A stretch of 64,000 bases of DNA. Origin: Amycolatopsis sp. NBRC 101858 (lineage in GTDB: Bacteria > Actinomycetota > Actinomycetes > Mycobacteriales > Pseudonocardiaceae). The notes under the pieces were generated by a model. It saw nothing but the letters and a program-made list of their open reading frames with translations. It was not told where the DNA came from and made no database searches. Shown piece by piece: positions 27,830-36,525 of the stretch (position 1 is the stretch's first letter; every line of letters begins with the position of its first letter). The stretch lies in NCBI RefSeq assembly GCF_030269325.1, contig NZ_BSTD01000004.1, positions 1,026,458 through 1,090,457 of the forward strand. Reading direction: 5' to 3'. The position numbers and the translations under genes were made by a program.

Positions 27830-29071
27830 GTGGGCGAGTCGAACTGGGCCGGGAACCATGCCTACGCCGCGGACGCGGTGGCGACGCCGCGCACGGTCGA
27901 CGAGGTGCGGGAAGCCGTCGTGGCCGCGTCGCGCGTCAAGGCGCTGGGCAGCCGCCACTGCTTCAACGACATCGCGGACTCACCCGGCGGCGTCCTGCTG
28001 GACCTGCGCGCCCTCGACGTCCCGGTGGAGCTGGGCGACGGGACGGTGACCGTCGGCGGGTCCGCCCGCTACGGCGACTTCGCCGAGCAGCTGCACGCCG
28101 CCGGGTTCGCGCTGGCGAACCTCGCGTCGCTCCCGCACATCACGGTGGCCGGCAGCGTCGCGACCGGCACCCACGGATCCGGGCGCCGTCAGCCGGGACT
28201 CGCCGCGGCGGTGTCGGCGGTCGAGCTGGTCACCGCCAACGGCGAGCTGCGGACGTTCACCCGCGCCCACGCGGAGTTCCCCAGGCTGGTCGTCGGCCTC
28301 GGCGCGCTCGGCGTCGTCACCCGGCTGACGCTCGACGTGGTGCCGGCGTTCGACGTGCGCCAGGACGTCTTCGACGGCCTGCCGTGGGAGGCCGCGGACC
28401 GGCACTTCGACGAGATCGAGGACGCCGGCTACAGCGTCAGCCTGTTCACGAACTGGGCGAACGACACGATCGACCAGGTGTGGATCAAGAGCCGCGTCGA
28501 CGCGTTCACGCCGCGGACGGACCTGTTCGGCGCGGTCCCCGCCGACGGGCCCCGGCACCCGGCGCACGCGGCGGGGATCTCCGCCGAAAACGGCACCCCT
28601 CAGCTGGGGGCGCCGGGCCCGTGGCACGACCGGCTGCCGCACTTCGCGCCGGCGTTCACCCCGAGTGTGGGGGACGAGCTGCAGTCGGAGTACTTCGTGC
28701 CGTACGCGGACGCGGTGGCCGCGGTCCGGGCGGTCCGGGAGATCGGTGCCGTGCTGGCGCCGTTGCTGCTGGTGTCGGAGATCCGCGCGATCGCGGGCGA
28801 CGACCTGTGGCTGAGCCCGTGCCACGGGGGCGACCGGGTCGCGTTCCACTTCACGTGGCAGCCGCGGCAGCCGGAGGTCGAGGCGGTGCTGCCGCTGCTG
28901 GAGGAGCGCTTGGCGCCGTTCGGTGCCCGGGCCCACTGGGGCAAGCTCTTCCACACCACCGGGCCCTACCCGCGGCTGGCCGACTTCCGGACGCTGGCCG
29001 CGGAGCTGGACCCGGCGGGCAAGTTCCGGAACCCGTTCCTGGACCGGCACGTGTTCGGCCGGGAGGGCTAG
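27830..29071 (+). CDS. aldO: FAD-dependent alditol oxidase
   Basis: A 413-aa VAO-family oxidase, closely similar along its length to Streptomyces coelicolor alditol oxidase: NWAGN near the start, LGSRHCFNDIAD with His43 in the place of the FAD-linked histidine, SLPHITVAGSVATGTHGSG, and HWGKLF near the end. It should oxidise sugar alcohols such as xylitol or sorbitol at C1 to aldoses with release of hydrogen peroxide. GTG 27830 has GGAAGGA upstream. The stop TAG shares CTAG with the stop of the convergent lacI gene. Confidence 0.88.
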   Translation: MGESNWAGNHAYAADAVATPRTVDEVREAVVAASRVKALGSRHCFNDIADSPGGVLLDLRALDVPVELGDGTVTVGGSARYGDFAEQLHAAGFALANLASLPHITVAGSVATGTHGSGRRQPGLAAAVSAVELVTANGELRTFTRAHAEFPRLVVGLGALGVVTRLTLDVVPAFDVRQDVFDGLPWEAADRHFDEIEDAGYSVSLFTNWANDTIDQVWIKSRVDAFTPRTDLFGAVPADGPRHPAHAAGISAENGTPQLGAPGPWHDRLPHFAPAFTPSVGDELQSEYFVPYADAVAAVRAVREIGAVLAPLLLVSEIRAIAGDDLWLSPCHGGDRVAFHFTWQPRQPEVEAVLPLLEERLAPFGARAHWGKLFHTTGPYPRLADFRTLAAELDPAGKFRNPFLDRHVFGREG

Positions 29072-30045
29072 CCCGCCGGCGGGGCCGTCGTCGCACGGAC
29101 GATCAGGTACGTGTCGAGCACCTGGGTCGCGTGCTCGTCGGCGGCGCCGTCGAGCAGGTCCAGCAGCATGGTGACCGCCGCACGGCCCGCTGCCTCCGTC
29201 GGCATCGCGATCGTCGTCAGCGGCGGTGCCGAGATCGCCGCGAAGACCAGGTCGTCGAAGCCGACCAGGCTGATCTCGTCGGGTACCGGCACCCCTCGGG
29301 CGTTCAGCCGCGCGAGGGCCCCGAAGGCGACCAGGTCGTTGTAGGCCACGATCGCCGTCACGTCCGCCGCCAGTGCCAGGTCCGCGCCCTGGAGGCCGCC
29401 CTCGAACACCGGCGGGAACGGGCCGAACTCGACCACCTCCGTGCCGTGGCGCTCGGCCGCCTCCGCCAGGCCCGCGCGGCGGGCGCGGTTCGCCCACGAC
29501 ATCCGGGGCCCGCCGAGGTAGGCGCAGCGGCGGTGGCCCAGCGCGGCCAGGTGCTCGATCGCCTGGCGCATCCCGTCGGCCGCGTCCATCACGATCGACG
29601 GGATCCCCGGCACCTCGCGGTTCAGCAGCACCAGCGTCGTCTGGCCGGCGAGCGCGCGCAGCTGGTCGTCGGTCATGCTCGGGCTACCCAGCACCACGCC
29701 GTCGACCTGCCGGGCCATCCGGCGGACCAGGTTCTGCTCGGTCGCCGGGTCCTGGTCGCTGCTCGCGAACAGCACGGCGACGTCGTCCTGGCGCGCGCGG
29801 GCCTGGACGCCGTCGAGCACGCCGGTGAAGAACGGGTTGCCGAGGTCCGACACGACGATGCCGATGTGCCCGGTGCGGGCGACGGGTTGCGGGGCGCCGA
29901 CCGCGTGATACCCGAGCTCGCTCGCCGCGGCCAGCACCCGGCTGCGGGTCTGGTGGCGGACCAGGTCCGGGGACGTGAACGCGCGCGACACGGTCGAGAT
30001 CGACACGTTGGCCCGGCGGGCGACGTCGTGAATGGTCACGCTCAC
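29068..30045 (-). CDS. LacI-family regulator of the pectin locus
   Basis: A 325-aa LacI regulator starting at GTG 30045 with GAGGAG 5 nt upstream. The helix-turn-helix is VTIHDVARRANVSISTVSRAF (residues 3-23) with the hinge ahead of a sugar-binding core (IGIVVSDLGNPFF, IVAYNDLVAFG, VGFDDLVFAAISAPPLTTI). It diverges from the first pectate lyase gene. The GNAAGCGCTTNC sites across the next 11 kb have the central CG typical of LacI operators and are its likely targets. Confidence 0.88.
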   Translation of the reverse strand: MSVTIHDVARRANVSISTVSRAFTSPDLVRHQTRSRVLAAASELGYHAVGAPQPVARTGHIGIVVSDLGNPFFTGVLDGVQARARQDDVAVLFASSDQDPATEQNLVRRMARQVDGVVLGSPSMTDDQLRALAGQTTLVLLNREVPGIPSIVMDAADGMRQAIEHLAALGHRRCAYLGGPRMSWANRARRAGLAEAAERHGTEVVEFGPFPPVFEGGLQGADLALAADVTAIVAYNDLVAFGALARLNARGVPVPDEISLVGFDDLVFAAISAPPLTTIAMPTEAAGRAAVTMLLDLLDGAADEHATQVLDTYLIVRATTAPPAG

Positions 30046-30073
30046 GGCTACTCCTCGGCAGGCTCTGCGCAAC

Positions 30074-30102
30074 ATCATGGAAACGCCCGGCAGGGTTGTC
30101 AA
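30074..30102 (-). promoter_or_regulatory. Promoter of the lacI gene
   Basis: Read on the minus strand, TTGACA (30097-30102) and CATGAT (30074-30079) are 17 nt apart, 28 nt before the GTG start. Confidence 0.55.
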
Positions 30103-30167
30103 CAACGGATCGCCTTGCGGCAGCGGGGATCCGGCCGTCGCAGGGCCATTCGGCTGGGCTTGGGATG

Positions 30168-30213
30168 AAAACCCTGCAAATCATTGACCGGGTTTTGCTG
30201 CAAATCGTAGAAC
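30168..30213 (+). promoter_or_regulatory. Promoter region of the first pectate lyase with CTGCAAATC repeats
   Basis: CTGCAAATC occurs at 30174-30182 and 30198-30206, flanking TTGACC (30184-30189); a weak TAGAAC (30208-30213) is 18 nt further on. AAAACCC (30168-30174) and GGGTTTT (30190-30196) form an inverted repeat. The layout suggests an activator or repressor site distinct from the GCGCTT operators. Confidence 0.45.
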
Positions 30214-30274
30214 GGAGTCTCCGCCGTGTTCCCCGTTCCCGGGGCGCGGGTCCCCACCCCCTTCGAGGTGCCTG

Positions 30275-31243
30275 ATGACCAGGAAAGCCCAGTTCTGCCT
30301 GCGCGTTTTCGCCACGGCCGCGTTCGCCGCGGCGGTGGTCCCGGCCGGAATCGCGCACGCCGCTTACGAGAGTTCGCCCGTCGGCTACGGCGCCGGCACG
30401 ACCGGCGGCGCGGGCGGCGAGACCGTGACCGTCACGACGGCGTCGGCCTTCACCAGCGCGGTCGCGGACTCGACGGCACGCACGGTCCGGGTGAGCGGGA
30501 AGATCACCCTGGCCAGCAAGACGCTGGTGAAGATCGGGTCGAACAAGACCGTGCTGGGCGTCGGGTCCGGGTCCGGCTTCACCGGCGGCGGGCTCGCCGT
30601 GGACAAGTCGTCGAACGTGATCATCCGCAACCTGGCCATCTCGAAGGCCGTCGGCACCGACGCGATCCAGATCCAGCGCGGCGCCACGCGCGTGTGGGTC
30701 GACCACAACGACCTGTCCTCCGACCTCGACCACGGCAAGGACTACTACGACGGCCTGCTCGACATCAGCCACGCCGCCGACGGGATCACGGTGTCCTGGA
30801 ACAAGTTCCACGACCACTACAAGGTCTCCCTGGTCGGGCACAGCGACAGCAACGCGTCCGAGGACACCGGCAAGCTGCACGTGACCTACAGTCACAACTG
30901 GTTCGAGAACGTCAACTCGCGGATGCCCAGCCTGCGGTTCGGCACCGGGCACGCCTACGACAACTATTTCCACGCGGTCACCGATTCCGCCGTGCATTCG
31001 CGGATGAACGCGCAGTTCCTCGCCCAGAACAACGTCTTCGAATCCACGAAGGTGTGCCTCGAAACGACCGGCGACAGCGACGTCGACGGTTACCTCAACG
31101 AGTCGGGCAACTCCTTCGGTGGCTGCACGAACAAGATCACCCGCACCGGGAGCATGACGAAGGCGCCGTATTCCTTCACGCTGGAACCGGTTTCGACGGT
31201 CAAGGCCAGCGTCACCGCGGGCGCCGGCGTCGGCCGGATCTGA
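30275..31243 (+). CDS. Secreted pectate lyase, PL1 family
   Basis: A 322-aa exported protein with a signal peptide cleaved after AHA (residue 29). The right-handed beta-helix enzyme shows the PL1 calcium region VWVDHNDLSSDLDHGKDYYD and the conserved block NSRMPSLRFGTGHAYDNYF that contains the catalytic arginine. It cleaves polygalacturonate by beta-elimination outside the cell. The coding strand diverges from the lacI gene, and a 34-nt palindrome follows. Confidence 0.93.
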   Translation: MTRKAQFCLRVFATAAFAAAVVPAGIAHAAYESSPVGYGAGTTGGAGGETVTVTTASAFTSAVADSTARTVRVSGKITLASKTLVKIGSNKTVLGVGSGSGFTGGGLAVDKSSNVIIRNLAISKAVGTDAIQIQRGATRVWVDHNDLSSDLDHGKDYYDGLLDISHAADGITVSWNKFHDHYKVSLVGHSDSNASEDTGKLHVTYSHNWFENVNSRMPSLRFGTGHAYDNYFHAVTDSAVHSRMNAQFLAQNNVFESTKVCLETTGDSDVDGYLNESGNSFGGCTNKITRTGSMTKAPYSFTLEPVSTVKASVTAGAGVGRI

Positions 31244-31259
31244 CGGCGGGAGCGTGCGC

Positions 31260-31293
31260 GGCCGGTTCGAGTAAGCGCTTACTCGAACCGGCC
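31260..31293. promoter_or_regulatory. 34-nt perfect palindrome containing GAGTAAGCGCTTACTC
   Basis: A 17+17 nt palindrome with no spacer starts 17 nt after the pectate lyase stop. Its core (31271-31282, GTAAGCGCTTAC) matches the LacI-type sites found at 32693 and 41141. It could act both as terminator of the lyase gene and as an upstream operator for the next promoter. Confidence 0.7.
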
Positions 31294-31346
31294 ACCGCCG
31301 TTCGGAGTATCCGGCCTTCGACGAATTCGAAAGAGTGTTCCGAACA

Positions 31347-31376
31347 TTGACACACTTGTCGCGAACGCCCTACCGT
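31347..31376 (+). promoter_or_regulatory. Promoter of the first Gfo/Idh/MocA gene
   Basis: TTGACA (31347-31352) and TACCGT (31371-31376) are 18 nt apart. The same pair with the same spacing recurs at 32767. The AGCGCT core of the palindrome lies about 70 nt upstream of the -35. Confidence 0.65.
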
Positions 31377-31454
31377 GACGTCCGGAAGTTTCTCCCGAAC
31401 TGCCCATTCGTCAGTTCCCGCGCGGCCGGAACCGGTCGCGCCGATCGGAGACCC

Positions 31455-32642
31455 ATGTCGGGGAGCAGGCGCCGCACCGTCGCGGACCCGCCGAGGCTGG
31501 CCGTGGTCGGCACGTCCGGCTACGCGTTCAGCTACCTGCACCGCGCCCGCATCCTGCACGATGAAGGCCTGGTGCGGTTCGCCGGCATGGCCGACGTCCG
31601 GGTGCCCTCGGCCGCCGCGATCGCGCTGCTGCCCGAGGGCGCCACCGCGCACGTCGGGGTCGACGACCTGCTCCGCCGCTGCCGTCCGGACATCACCGTG
31701 GTCGCGACGCCGCCGCACGCGCACGTGCGGGTCGGCGGCGCCGTGCTGCGGGCGGGCGGTGATCTGCTCCTGGAAACCCCGCCGGTGCTCGACCTGGCCG
31801 GGTTCCGGACGCTGTCCCGGCTCGCCGCGGAGAACGGCTCGGCGTGCCAGACCGGTTTCCAGAGCTTCGGGTCCCCGGCCCTGCCGGTGCTGCGGGCGGC
31901 GATCGCGGCCGGGAAGCTCGGCGAGGTGGTCGGCGTCGGCGCGGCCGGGGCGTGGATCCGCACCGACGCCTACTACCGCCGCAACCCCTGGGCGGGCCGC
32001 CGGTGGCTGGACGGCGAAGCCGTGGTCGACGGCGCCCTGACCAACCCGTTCTCCCACGCCGTGGCCACCGCGCTGCTCGTGGGCGGGGTCGGCGGGCGCG
32101 ACCCGGCGGAGATCGCCCTCGAGCTGTACGGCACGCGCGACATCGAAGCCGACGACACGGCGTGCCTGCGCATCCGCTTCGAGCGCGGTCCCGAGATCGT
32201 CGTCGCCGCGTCGCTGTGCGCCGAACAGGACCACGAGCCGTACGTGGTGGTGCACGGCTCGAAGGGGCGCGCGAAGTTCTGGTACAAGAGCCACCGGCTG
32301 GAGCTCGACGACGAGCGGGTGCACCTCGGCGAGCCCGTGGACCTGCTGCGGAACCTGGTCGCCCACCGCCTCGACCCCGAGGGCGTTCCGCTGCTCGCAC
32401 CGCTGCCGGCCACCCGCGCGTTCGCGTCGGTGGTCGAGGCGGTGCGGGACGCGCCGTCGCCGGCCCGGATCCCGGCGGGCTGGATCCGCACGGCGGGCGA
32501 AGGGGCGAGCCGGCACCCCGTGGTCCGCGGGATCGGCGAGGAGGTTGCCGTGGCCGCGGACCGGCTGGCGTTGTTCTCCGAGATCGGCGTCCCGTGGGCG
32601 AGTGCCGGCCGGAGCGGGCCGGCCGCGGAACGCACCGGGTAA
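31455..32642 (+). CDS. Gfo/Idh/MocA-family oxidoreductase
   Basis: A 395-aa NAD(P)-dependent sugar oxidoreductase. The Rossmann domain opens with LAVVGTSGYAFSYLHRARIL; the usual EKP motif reads ETP (LLLETPPVLDLAG), so the catalytic lysine common in the family is replaced by Thr. FQSFGSPALPVLRAAI and WIRTDAYYRRNPWAGRRWLDGEAVVDGALTNPFSHA are shared with the paralogue at 36522-37631. It starts at ATG 31455 with GGAG upstream. It probably acts on a pectin-derived sugar or sugar acid, by context only. Confidence 0.82.
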   Translation: MSGSRRRTVADPPRLAVVGTSGYAFSYLHRARILHDEGLVRFAGMADVRVPSAAAIALLPEGATAHVGVDDLLRRCRPDITVVATPPHAHVRVGGAVLRAGGDLLLETPPVLDLAGFRTLSRLAAENGSACQTGFQSFGSPALPVLRAAIAAGKLGEVVGVGAAGAWIRTDAYYRRNPWAGRRWLDGEAVVDGALTNPFSHAVATALLVGGVGGRDPAEIALELYGTRDIEADDTACLRIRFERGPEIVVAASLCAEQDHEPYVVVHGSKGRAKFWYKSHRLELDDERVHLGEPVDLLRNLVAHRLDPEGVPLLAPLPATRAFASVVEAVRDAPSPARIPAGWIRTAGEGASRHPVVRGIGEEVAVAADRLALFSEIGVPWASAGRSGPAAERTG

Positions 32643-32692
32643 CGCCCTCACCCGGTGCCCTCGCGCTGACAGCCCACCTTCACCCGGTTGCT

Positions 32693-32704
32693 GTAAGCGC
32701 TTTC
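32693..32704. promoter_or_regulatory. Operator GTAAGCGCTTTC
   Basis: It matches the cores at 31271 and 41141 with one change each. It lies about 68 nt upstream of the TTGACA at 32767, nearly the same distance as the 31276 site from its promoter. Confidence 0.65.
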
Positions 32705-32766
32705 TCAAGCTGCCCATCGAACGTCAGATACGTTGCTGCACAAGGGTTATTGCCCCGTTTCGCCCG

Positions 32767-32796
32767 TTGACACGAGTCGCGCGCACTGCCTACCGT
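32767..32796 (+). promoter_or_regulatory. Promoter of the pectin-locus ABC importer operon
   Basis: TTGACA (32767-32772) and TACCGT (32791-32796), 18 nt apart, identical in boxes and spacing to the promoter at 31347. It drives the binding-protein gene 57 nt downstream. Confidence 0.65.
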
Positions 32797-32805
32797 GAGC
32801 GCGCT

Positions 32806-32817
32806 GACAGCGTTTTC
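32806..32817. promoter_or_regulatory. Promoter-proximal operator GACAGCGTTTTC
   Basis: A diverged copy of GAAAGCGCTTTC (two changes) just downstream of the expected transcription start, a typical repressor position. Confidence 0.5.
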
Positions 32818-32852
32818 AGAAAAGTGCTGACCGGCTGAGAACGGAGAGCTCG

Positions 32853-34142
32853 ATGCGTCGGACAAGAGAGCGGCGAACGCTCGTCGCGCTGGCCGCGGTG
32901 GTCCCGCTGCTGCTGACCGGGGTCGCCGCGTGCGGCTCGGGCTCGGGCGGCGACGGCGGGGACGTGACCATCACGTTCGTCTGGTGGGGCAGCGACGGCC
33001 GGGCGAACCTCACGAAGAAGGCCGTCGAGCTGTTCCAGCAGAAGAACCCGAAGATCAAGGTGCAGACGTCGTTCTCGGCGTACGCGGCCTATTGGGAGAA
33101 GCTGGCGACGCAGACGGCGGGCGGCAAGCCGCCGGACGTGCTCAACGTCGACACGCGCTACCTGGCCGAGTACGGCGGCCGGGGCGTCCTGGCCGACCTG
33201 AACGAGGGCGCGGGCAAGGCGATCTCGCTGGCCGACATCAACCCCGAACTGGCGGCGACCGGCGTGTACCAGGGCAAGCGGTACGCCGTGCCGTGGGCGC
33301 AGAACACACCGGCGATGCTGTACGACCCGGCCGCGTTCACCGCCGCGGGCGCCGATCCGGCGAAGGGCCTGACCTGGGACCAGTTCGCCGACGCGACGCA
33401 GAAGGTCAGCGCCGCCAGCGGGTTCGCGGCACGCGGGGCCACCGACTTCGGCATCCTCGACACGACGCTGGAGATCTGGCTGCGCCAGCAGGGCAAGCAG
33501 TTCTACACCCCGGAAGGCAAGCTCGGCTTCACCGCCGACGACCTGCGCCGGTACTGGCAGCTCGCGGGCCGGTTCCGGGACGCGAAGGGCGCGTCCCCGG
33601 CCGACGTCACGGCGTCCTACAACACCTCGCCCGAGCAGTCGCCGCTCGGCAAGAAGCAGACCAGTTCCGAGTTCGCCTACGACAACCTCCTGCCCGCGTA
33701 CCAGAAGGCGAACGGCAAGCCGTTGAACGTGGCGCCGTACCCGACGGACGCGAGCGGGAACACCGGGCAGTACCGGCGGCCGTCGATGTTCCTGGCGGTC
33801 TCCGCGCGCAGCCCGCAGCAGGAGGCGGCGGCGAAACTCGTCGACTTCCTGGTCAACGACGCCGAGGTGGGCAAGATCGTCGGCACCGACCGCGGGCTCG
33901 CGCCGAACCTCAAGGTCCGCGCCCAGCTCTCGGGCTCGGCGAAGGGCGCCGACAAGACGCTCTACGACTACGAAGCCGCCCTCGAACCGAAGCTCGGTGC
34001 CGCGCCGCCGGTGCCGCCCAAGGGCGCCGGCGCGATCCAGAAGCTCCTCCAGCGCACCTACGAGGAGGTCGCGTTCGGGCGGATGAGCCTCGACGACGCC
34101 GTCAGCCGGTTCATGTCGGAAGCCGAGAAGGGACTCCAGTAG
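32853..34142 (+). CDS. Sugar ABC transporter substrate-binding lipoprotein (CUT1)
   Basis: A 429-aa lipoprotein with lipobox VAAC (Cys27). The mature part is a solute-binding protein of the SBP_bac_1 type (ITFVWWGSDGRANLTKKAVELFQ near the start, YAVPWAQNTPAMLYDPAAF in the middle). It feeds the two MalF/MalG-type permeases encoded immediately downstream. Oligogalacturonides or their lyase products are the likely ligands from context. No ATPase gene is in the operon; a shared MsiK-like ATPase elsewhere in the genome would be usual for actinomycetes. Confidence 0.9.
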   Translation: MRRTRERRTLVALAAVVPLLLTGVAACGSGSGGDGGDVTITFVWWGSDGRANLTKKAVELFQQKNPKIKVQTSFSAYAAYWEKLATQTAGGKPPDVLNVDTRYLAEYGGRGVLADLNEGAGKAISLADINPELAATGVYQGKRYAVPWAQNTPAMLYDPAAFTAAGADPAKGLTWDQFADATQKVSAASGFAARGATDFGILDTTLEIWLRQQGKQFYTPEGKLGFTADDLRRYWQLAGRFRDAKGASPADVTASYNTSPEQSPLGKKQTSSEFAYDNLLPAYQKANGKPLNVAPYPTDASGNTGQYRRPSMFLAVSARSPQQEAAAKLVDFLVNDAEVGKIVGTDRGLAPNLKVRAQLSGSAKGADKTLYDYEAALEPKLGAAPPVPPKGAGAIQKLLQRTYEEVAFGRMSLDDAVSRFMSEAEKGLQ

Positions 34143-34145
34143 CCG

Positions 34146-35120
34146 ATGACGACCGTGCGCACCCCGGACCCGCCGGTCGCCTGGGACACTCCAGCGCGGG
34201 CCCGGCGGCGAGGCCGGCCGCCCGGGCGCCGCCGCAAGACCCAGCCGGAGGCCTTCGCGTTCCTGACGCCGTGGCTGCTCGGCGCGGTGGCGCTGACCGT
34301 CGGCCCGATGGTCGTCTCGCTCTACCTGTCCTTCACCGACTACGACCTCTTCACCTCGCCGAAGTGGGTCGGCTTCGGCAACTTCGCGCACATGTTCACC
34401 GACGACGACCGCTACCTGCAGTCGGTGAAGGTGACGCTGATCTACGTCCTGGTCTCGGTGCCGCTGAAGCTCACGGTGTCGCTGCTGGTGGCCATGCTGC
34501 TCAACACCCGCCGCGGCGGAAGCGGCTTCTACCGGGCCGCGTTCTACGCGCCGTCGCTGCTCGGCGCGAGTGTCGCGGCGGCGCTGGTGTGGCGGGCGCT
34601 GTTCATGGGCGGCGGCCCGGTGAACGAGGTCCTGGCGTTCTTCGGCTGGCACACGCCGAGCTGGGTCGACGACCCGCAGTTCAGCCTCGCGTCGATCGTG
34701 CTGCTCGGGGTCTGGCAGTTCGGCGCGCCGATGGTGATCTTCCTGGCCGGGCTCAAGCAGATCCCGGCCGAGCTGCACGAGGCGGCCGCGATCGACGGCG
34801 CCGGCGCGTTCCGCCGGTTCCGGCACATCACCCTGCCGATGCTCTCGCCGGTGATCTTCTTCAACCTGGTGATGGAGGCCATCCACGCGTTCCAGGCGTT
34901 CACCCCGGCGTTCGTCATCGGCGGCGGCCGCGGCGGGCCGGCCGACGCGGACCTGTTCTACACGCTCTACCTGTTCGAGGTCGGTTTCCAGGACTTCCGC
35001 ATGGGTTACGCGTCCGCAATGGCGTGGGTGCTGCTGGCGGTGATCGCGATCGTGACGGCGATCGTGTTCCGGACCGCGAAGCTGTGGGTGTTCTACGACG
35101 ATGCCGAGGAGCGCCGATGA
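34146..35120 (+). CDS. Sugar ABC transporter permease (MalF/UgpA type)
   Basis: A 324-aa inner-membrane subunit with six predicted helices. An Arg- and Pro-rich N-terminus of about 35 residues precedes the first helix. The cytoplasmic EAA loop reads ELHEAAAIDGAGAFRRFRHITLP, with the glycine typical of the ATPase contact. It begins 3 nt after the binding-protein stop and overlaps the next permease by 4 nt (ATGA). Confidence 0.93.
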   Translation: MTTVRTPDPPVAWDTPARARRRGRPPGRRRKTQPEAFAFLTPWLLGAVALTVGPMVVSLYLSFTDYDLFTSPKWVGFGNFAHMFTDDDRYLQSVKVTLIYVLVSVPLKLTVSLLVAMLLNTRRGGSGFYRAAFYAPSLLGASVAAALVWRALFMGGGPVNEVLAFFGWHTPSWVDDPQFSLASIVLLGVWQFGAPMVIFLAGLKQIPAELHEAAAIDGAGAFRRFRHITLPMLSPVIFFNLVMEAIHAFQAFTPAFVIGGGRGGPADADLFYTLYLFEVGFQDFRMGYASAMAWVLLAVIAIVTAIVFRTAKLWVFYDDAEERR

Positions 35121-35962
35121 CCGTGCTCCCGCGTTCGGCGCGTGCGGCCGGCCGGCACGGGCTGTGCCTCGTGATCGTCGCCGTGGTGCTGTACCCGCTG
35201 GTGTGGCTGGCGTTCGCGTCGGTCAAGCCGCCGGACGAGATCCTGTCCCGGCTGGCGCTGCTGCCGACGCGGTTCGTCTTCGACGGCTACACGAAGGGCT
35301 GGGAAGGCGCGGCGGACGTCGGGTTCGGCCGCTTCTTCCTCAACTCCTTCCTCGTCGCCGGGCTGTCGGTGGCGGCGAACGTCCTGTCGTGCTCGCTGGC
35401 CGCGTACGCCTTCGCCCGGCTGAACTTCCGGTTCCGCGGCGCGCTGTTCGCGTTCATGATCACGACGCTGATGCTGCCCTACCACGTCACGCTCATCCCG
35501 CAGTACGTGATCTTCCAGCAGGCCGGGCTGGTCAACACGTTCGTCCCGCTGATCCTGCCGAAGCTGCTGGCCACCGAGGCGTTCTTCGTGTTCCTGATCG
35601 TCCAGTTCATGCGCGGGATCCCGCGCGAGCTCGACGAGGCCGCGACCATCGACGGCTGCTCGGTCTACCGGACGTTCTGGCACGTCGTGCTGCCGCTGTC
35701 GAAACCGGCGCTGGTCACGACGTCGATCTTCACGTTCATCTGGACGTGGAACGACTTCTTCACGCAGATGGTGTACCTGAACGACACGGAGAAGTTCACC
35801 GTCCCGCTCGGCCTGCGGCTGTTCGTCGACACGAGCAGCGAGTCGAACTTCGGTGCGATGTTCGCGATGTCGGCGCTCGCGCTCGTCCCGATCGTGCTCT
35901 TCTTCCTCGCCTTCCAGCGCCTGCTGGTCGAAGGCGTCAGCACCAGCGGCCTGAAGGGGTGA
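35117..35962 (+). CDS. Sugar ABC transporter permease (MalG/UgpE type)
   Basis: A 281-aa membrane protein with six hydrophobic helices and the EAA loop ELDEAATIDGCSVYRTFWHVVLP. The ATG at 35117 overlaps the stop of the first permease. It completes the translocation pore of the importer. Confidence 0.93.
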   Translation: MTVLPRSARAAGRHGLCLVIVAVVLYPLVWLAFASVKPPDEILSRLALLPTRFVFDGYTKGWEGAADVGFGRFFLNSFLVAGLSVAANVLSCSLAAYAFARLNFRFRGALFAFMITTLMLPYHVTLIPQYVIFQQAGLVNTFVPLILPKLLATEAFFVFLIVQFMRGIPRELDEAATIDGCSVYRTFWHVVLPLSKPALVTTSIFTFIWTWNDFFTQMVYLNDTEKFTVPLGLRLFVDTSSESNFGAMFAMSALALVPIVLFFLAFQRLLVEGVSTSGLKG

Positions 35963-35967
35963 CGACG

Positions 35968-36525
35968 ATGCGAACCCAGTGGAGAACGGGACTGGAGGAC
36001 TTCTCGGACTGCCTGCTGACGGGCCTGCTGGTCGCGCTCGCGTCGGTGCCGGTGGTGACCGCGGCCCCGGCGCTCGCGGCGGGCTGCCGGGTCCTCGACC
36101 GGACGCGCCACGGCATCGGGTGTCCACTGTGGACGACGTTCTGGGCCGACTTCCGCCAGTCCGCCCGGGGTGGGCTGCTCTTCGCGCTCGGATGCCTCGC
36201 CGCGGTGGTGCTGTTCGCGGTCGACCTCGAAGTCGTGCGTTCGATGCCGGGCGCCGGGGTGCTGGGGCCGGCGCTGTGGGTGCTGGCTGCCGTGGCCGCC
36301 GTTGTCGCCCTGCGGACGTGCGAAGTCGTCGCGAGCGGAGAGCCGTCGTGGCGCCGAGCGGTGGTGACGGCCGTCCGCGAGACGGCGGCGGCGCCCGGGA
36401 ACGCCCTGCTCCTGGCCGGGGCGGCCGGCCTCGCGGTGGTGCTCGTGTGGATGCTGCCGATCCTGGCCCTGCTGGTGGCCGGGCCGCTCGCCCTGGCCGC
36501 CGTGGCGACCGGTGGCCGCCGATGA
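35968..36525 (+). CDS. DUF624 (YesL-like) membrane protein
   Basis: A 185-aa protein with about four hydrophobic helices. The N-terminal pattern (DCLLTGLLVALASVPVVTAAPA, then a polar stretch with FWADFRQS) fits the YesL/DUF624 proteins, which are often encoded next to sugar ABC importers, including pectin-related ones in Bacillus. Function unknown. It starts 5 nt after the permease stop and its own stop overlaps the next gene (ATGA). Confidence 0.75.
   Translation: MRTQWRTGLEDFSDCLLTGLLVALASVPVVTAAPALAAGCRVLDRTRHGIGCPLWTTFWADFRQSARGGLLFALGCLAAVVLFAVDLEVVRSMPGAGVLGPALWVLAAVAAVVALRTCEVVASGEPSWRRAVVTAVRETAAAPGNALLLAGAAGLAVVLVWMLPILALLVAGPLALAAVATGGRR

Noticed and set aside
31260..31293. Terminal inverted repeats of an insertion sequence
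   Set aside because: The palindrome has no spacer, no transposase is near, and no target duplication was seen. It fits an operator/terminator.
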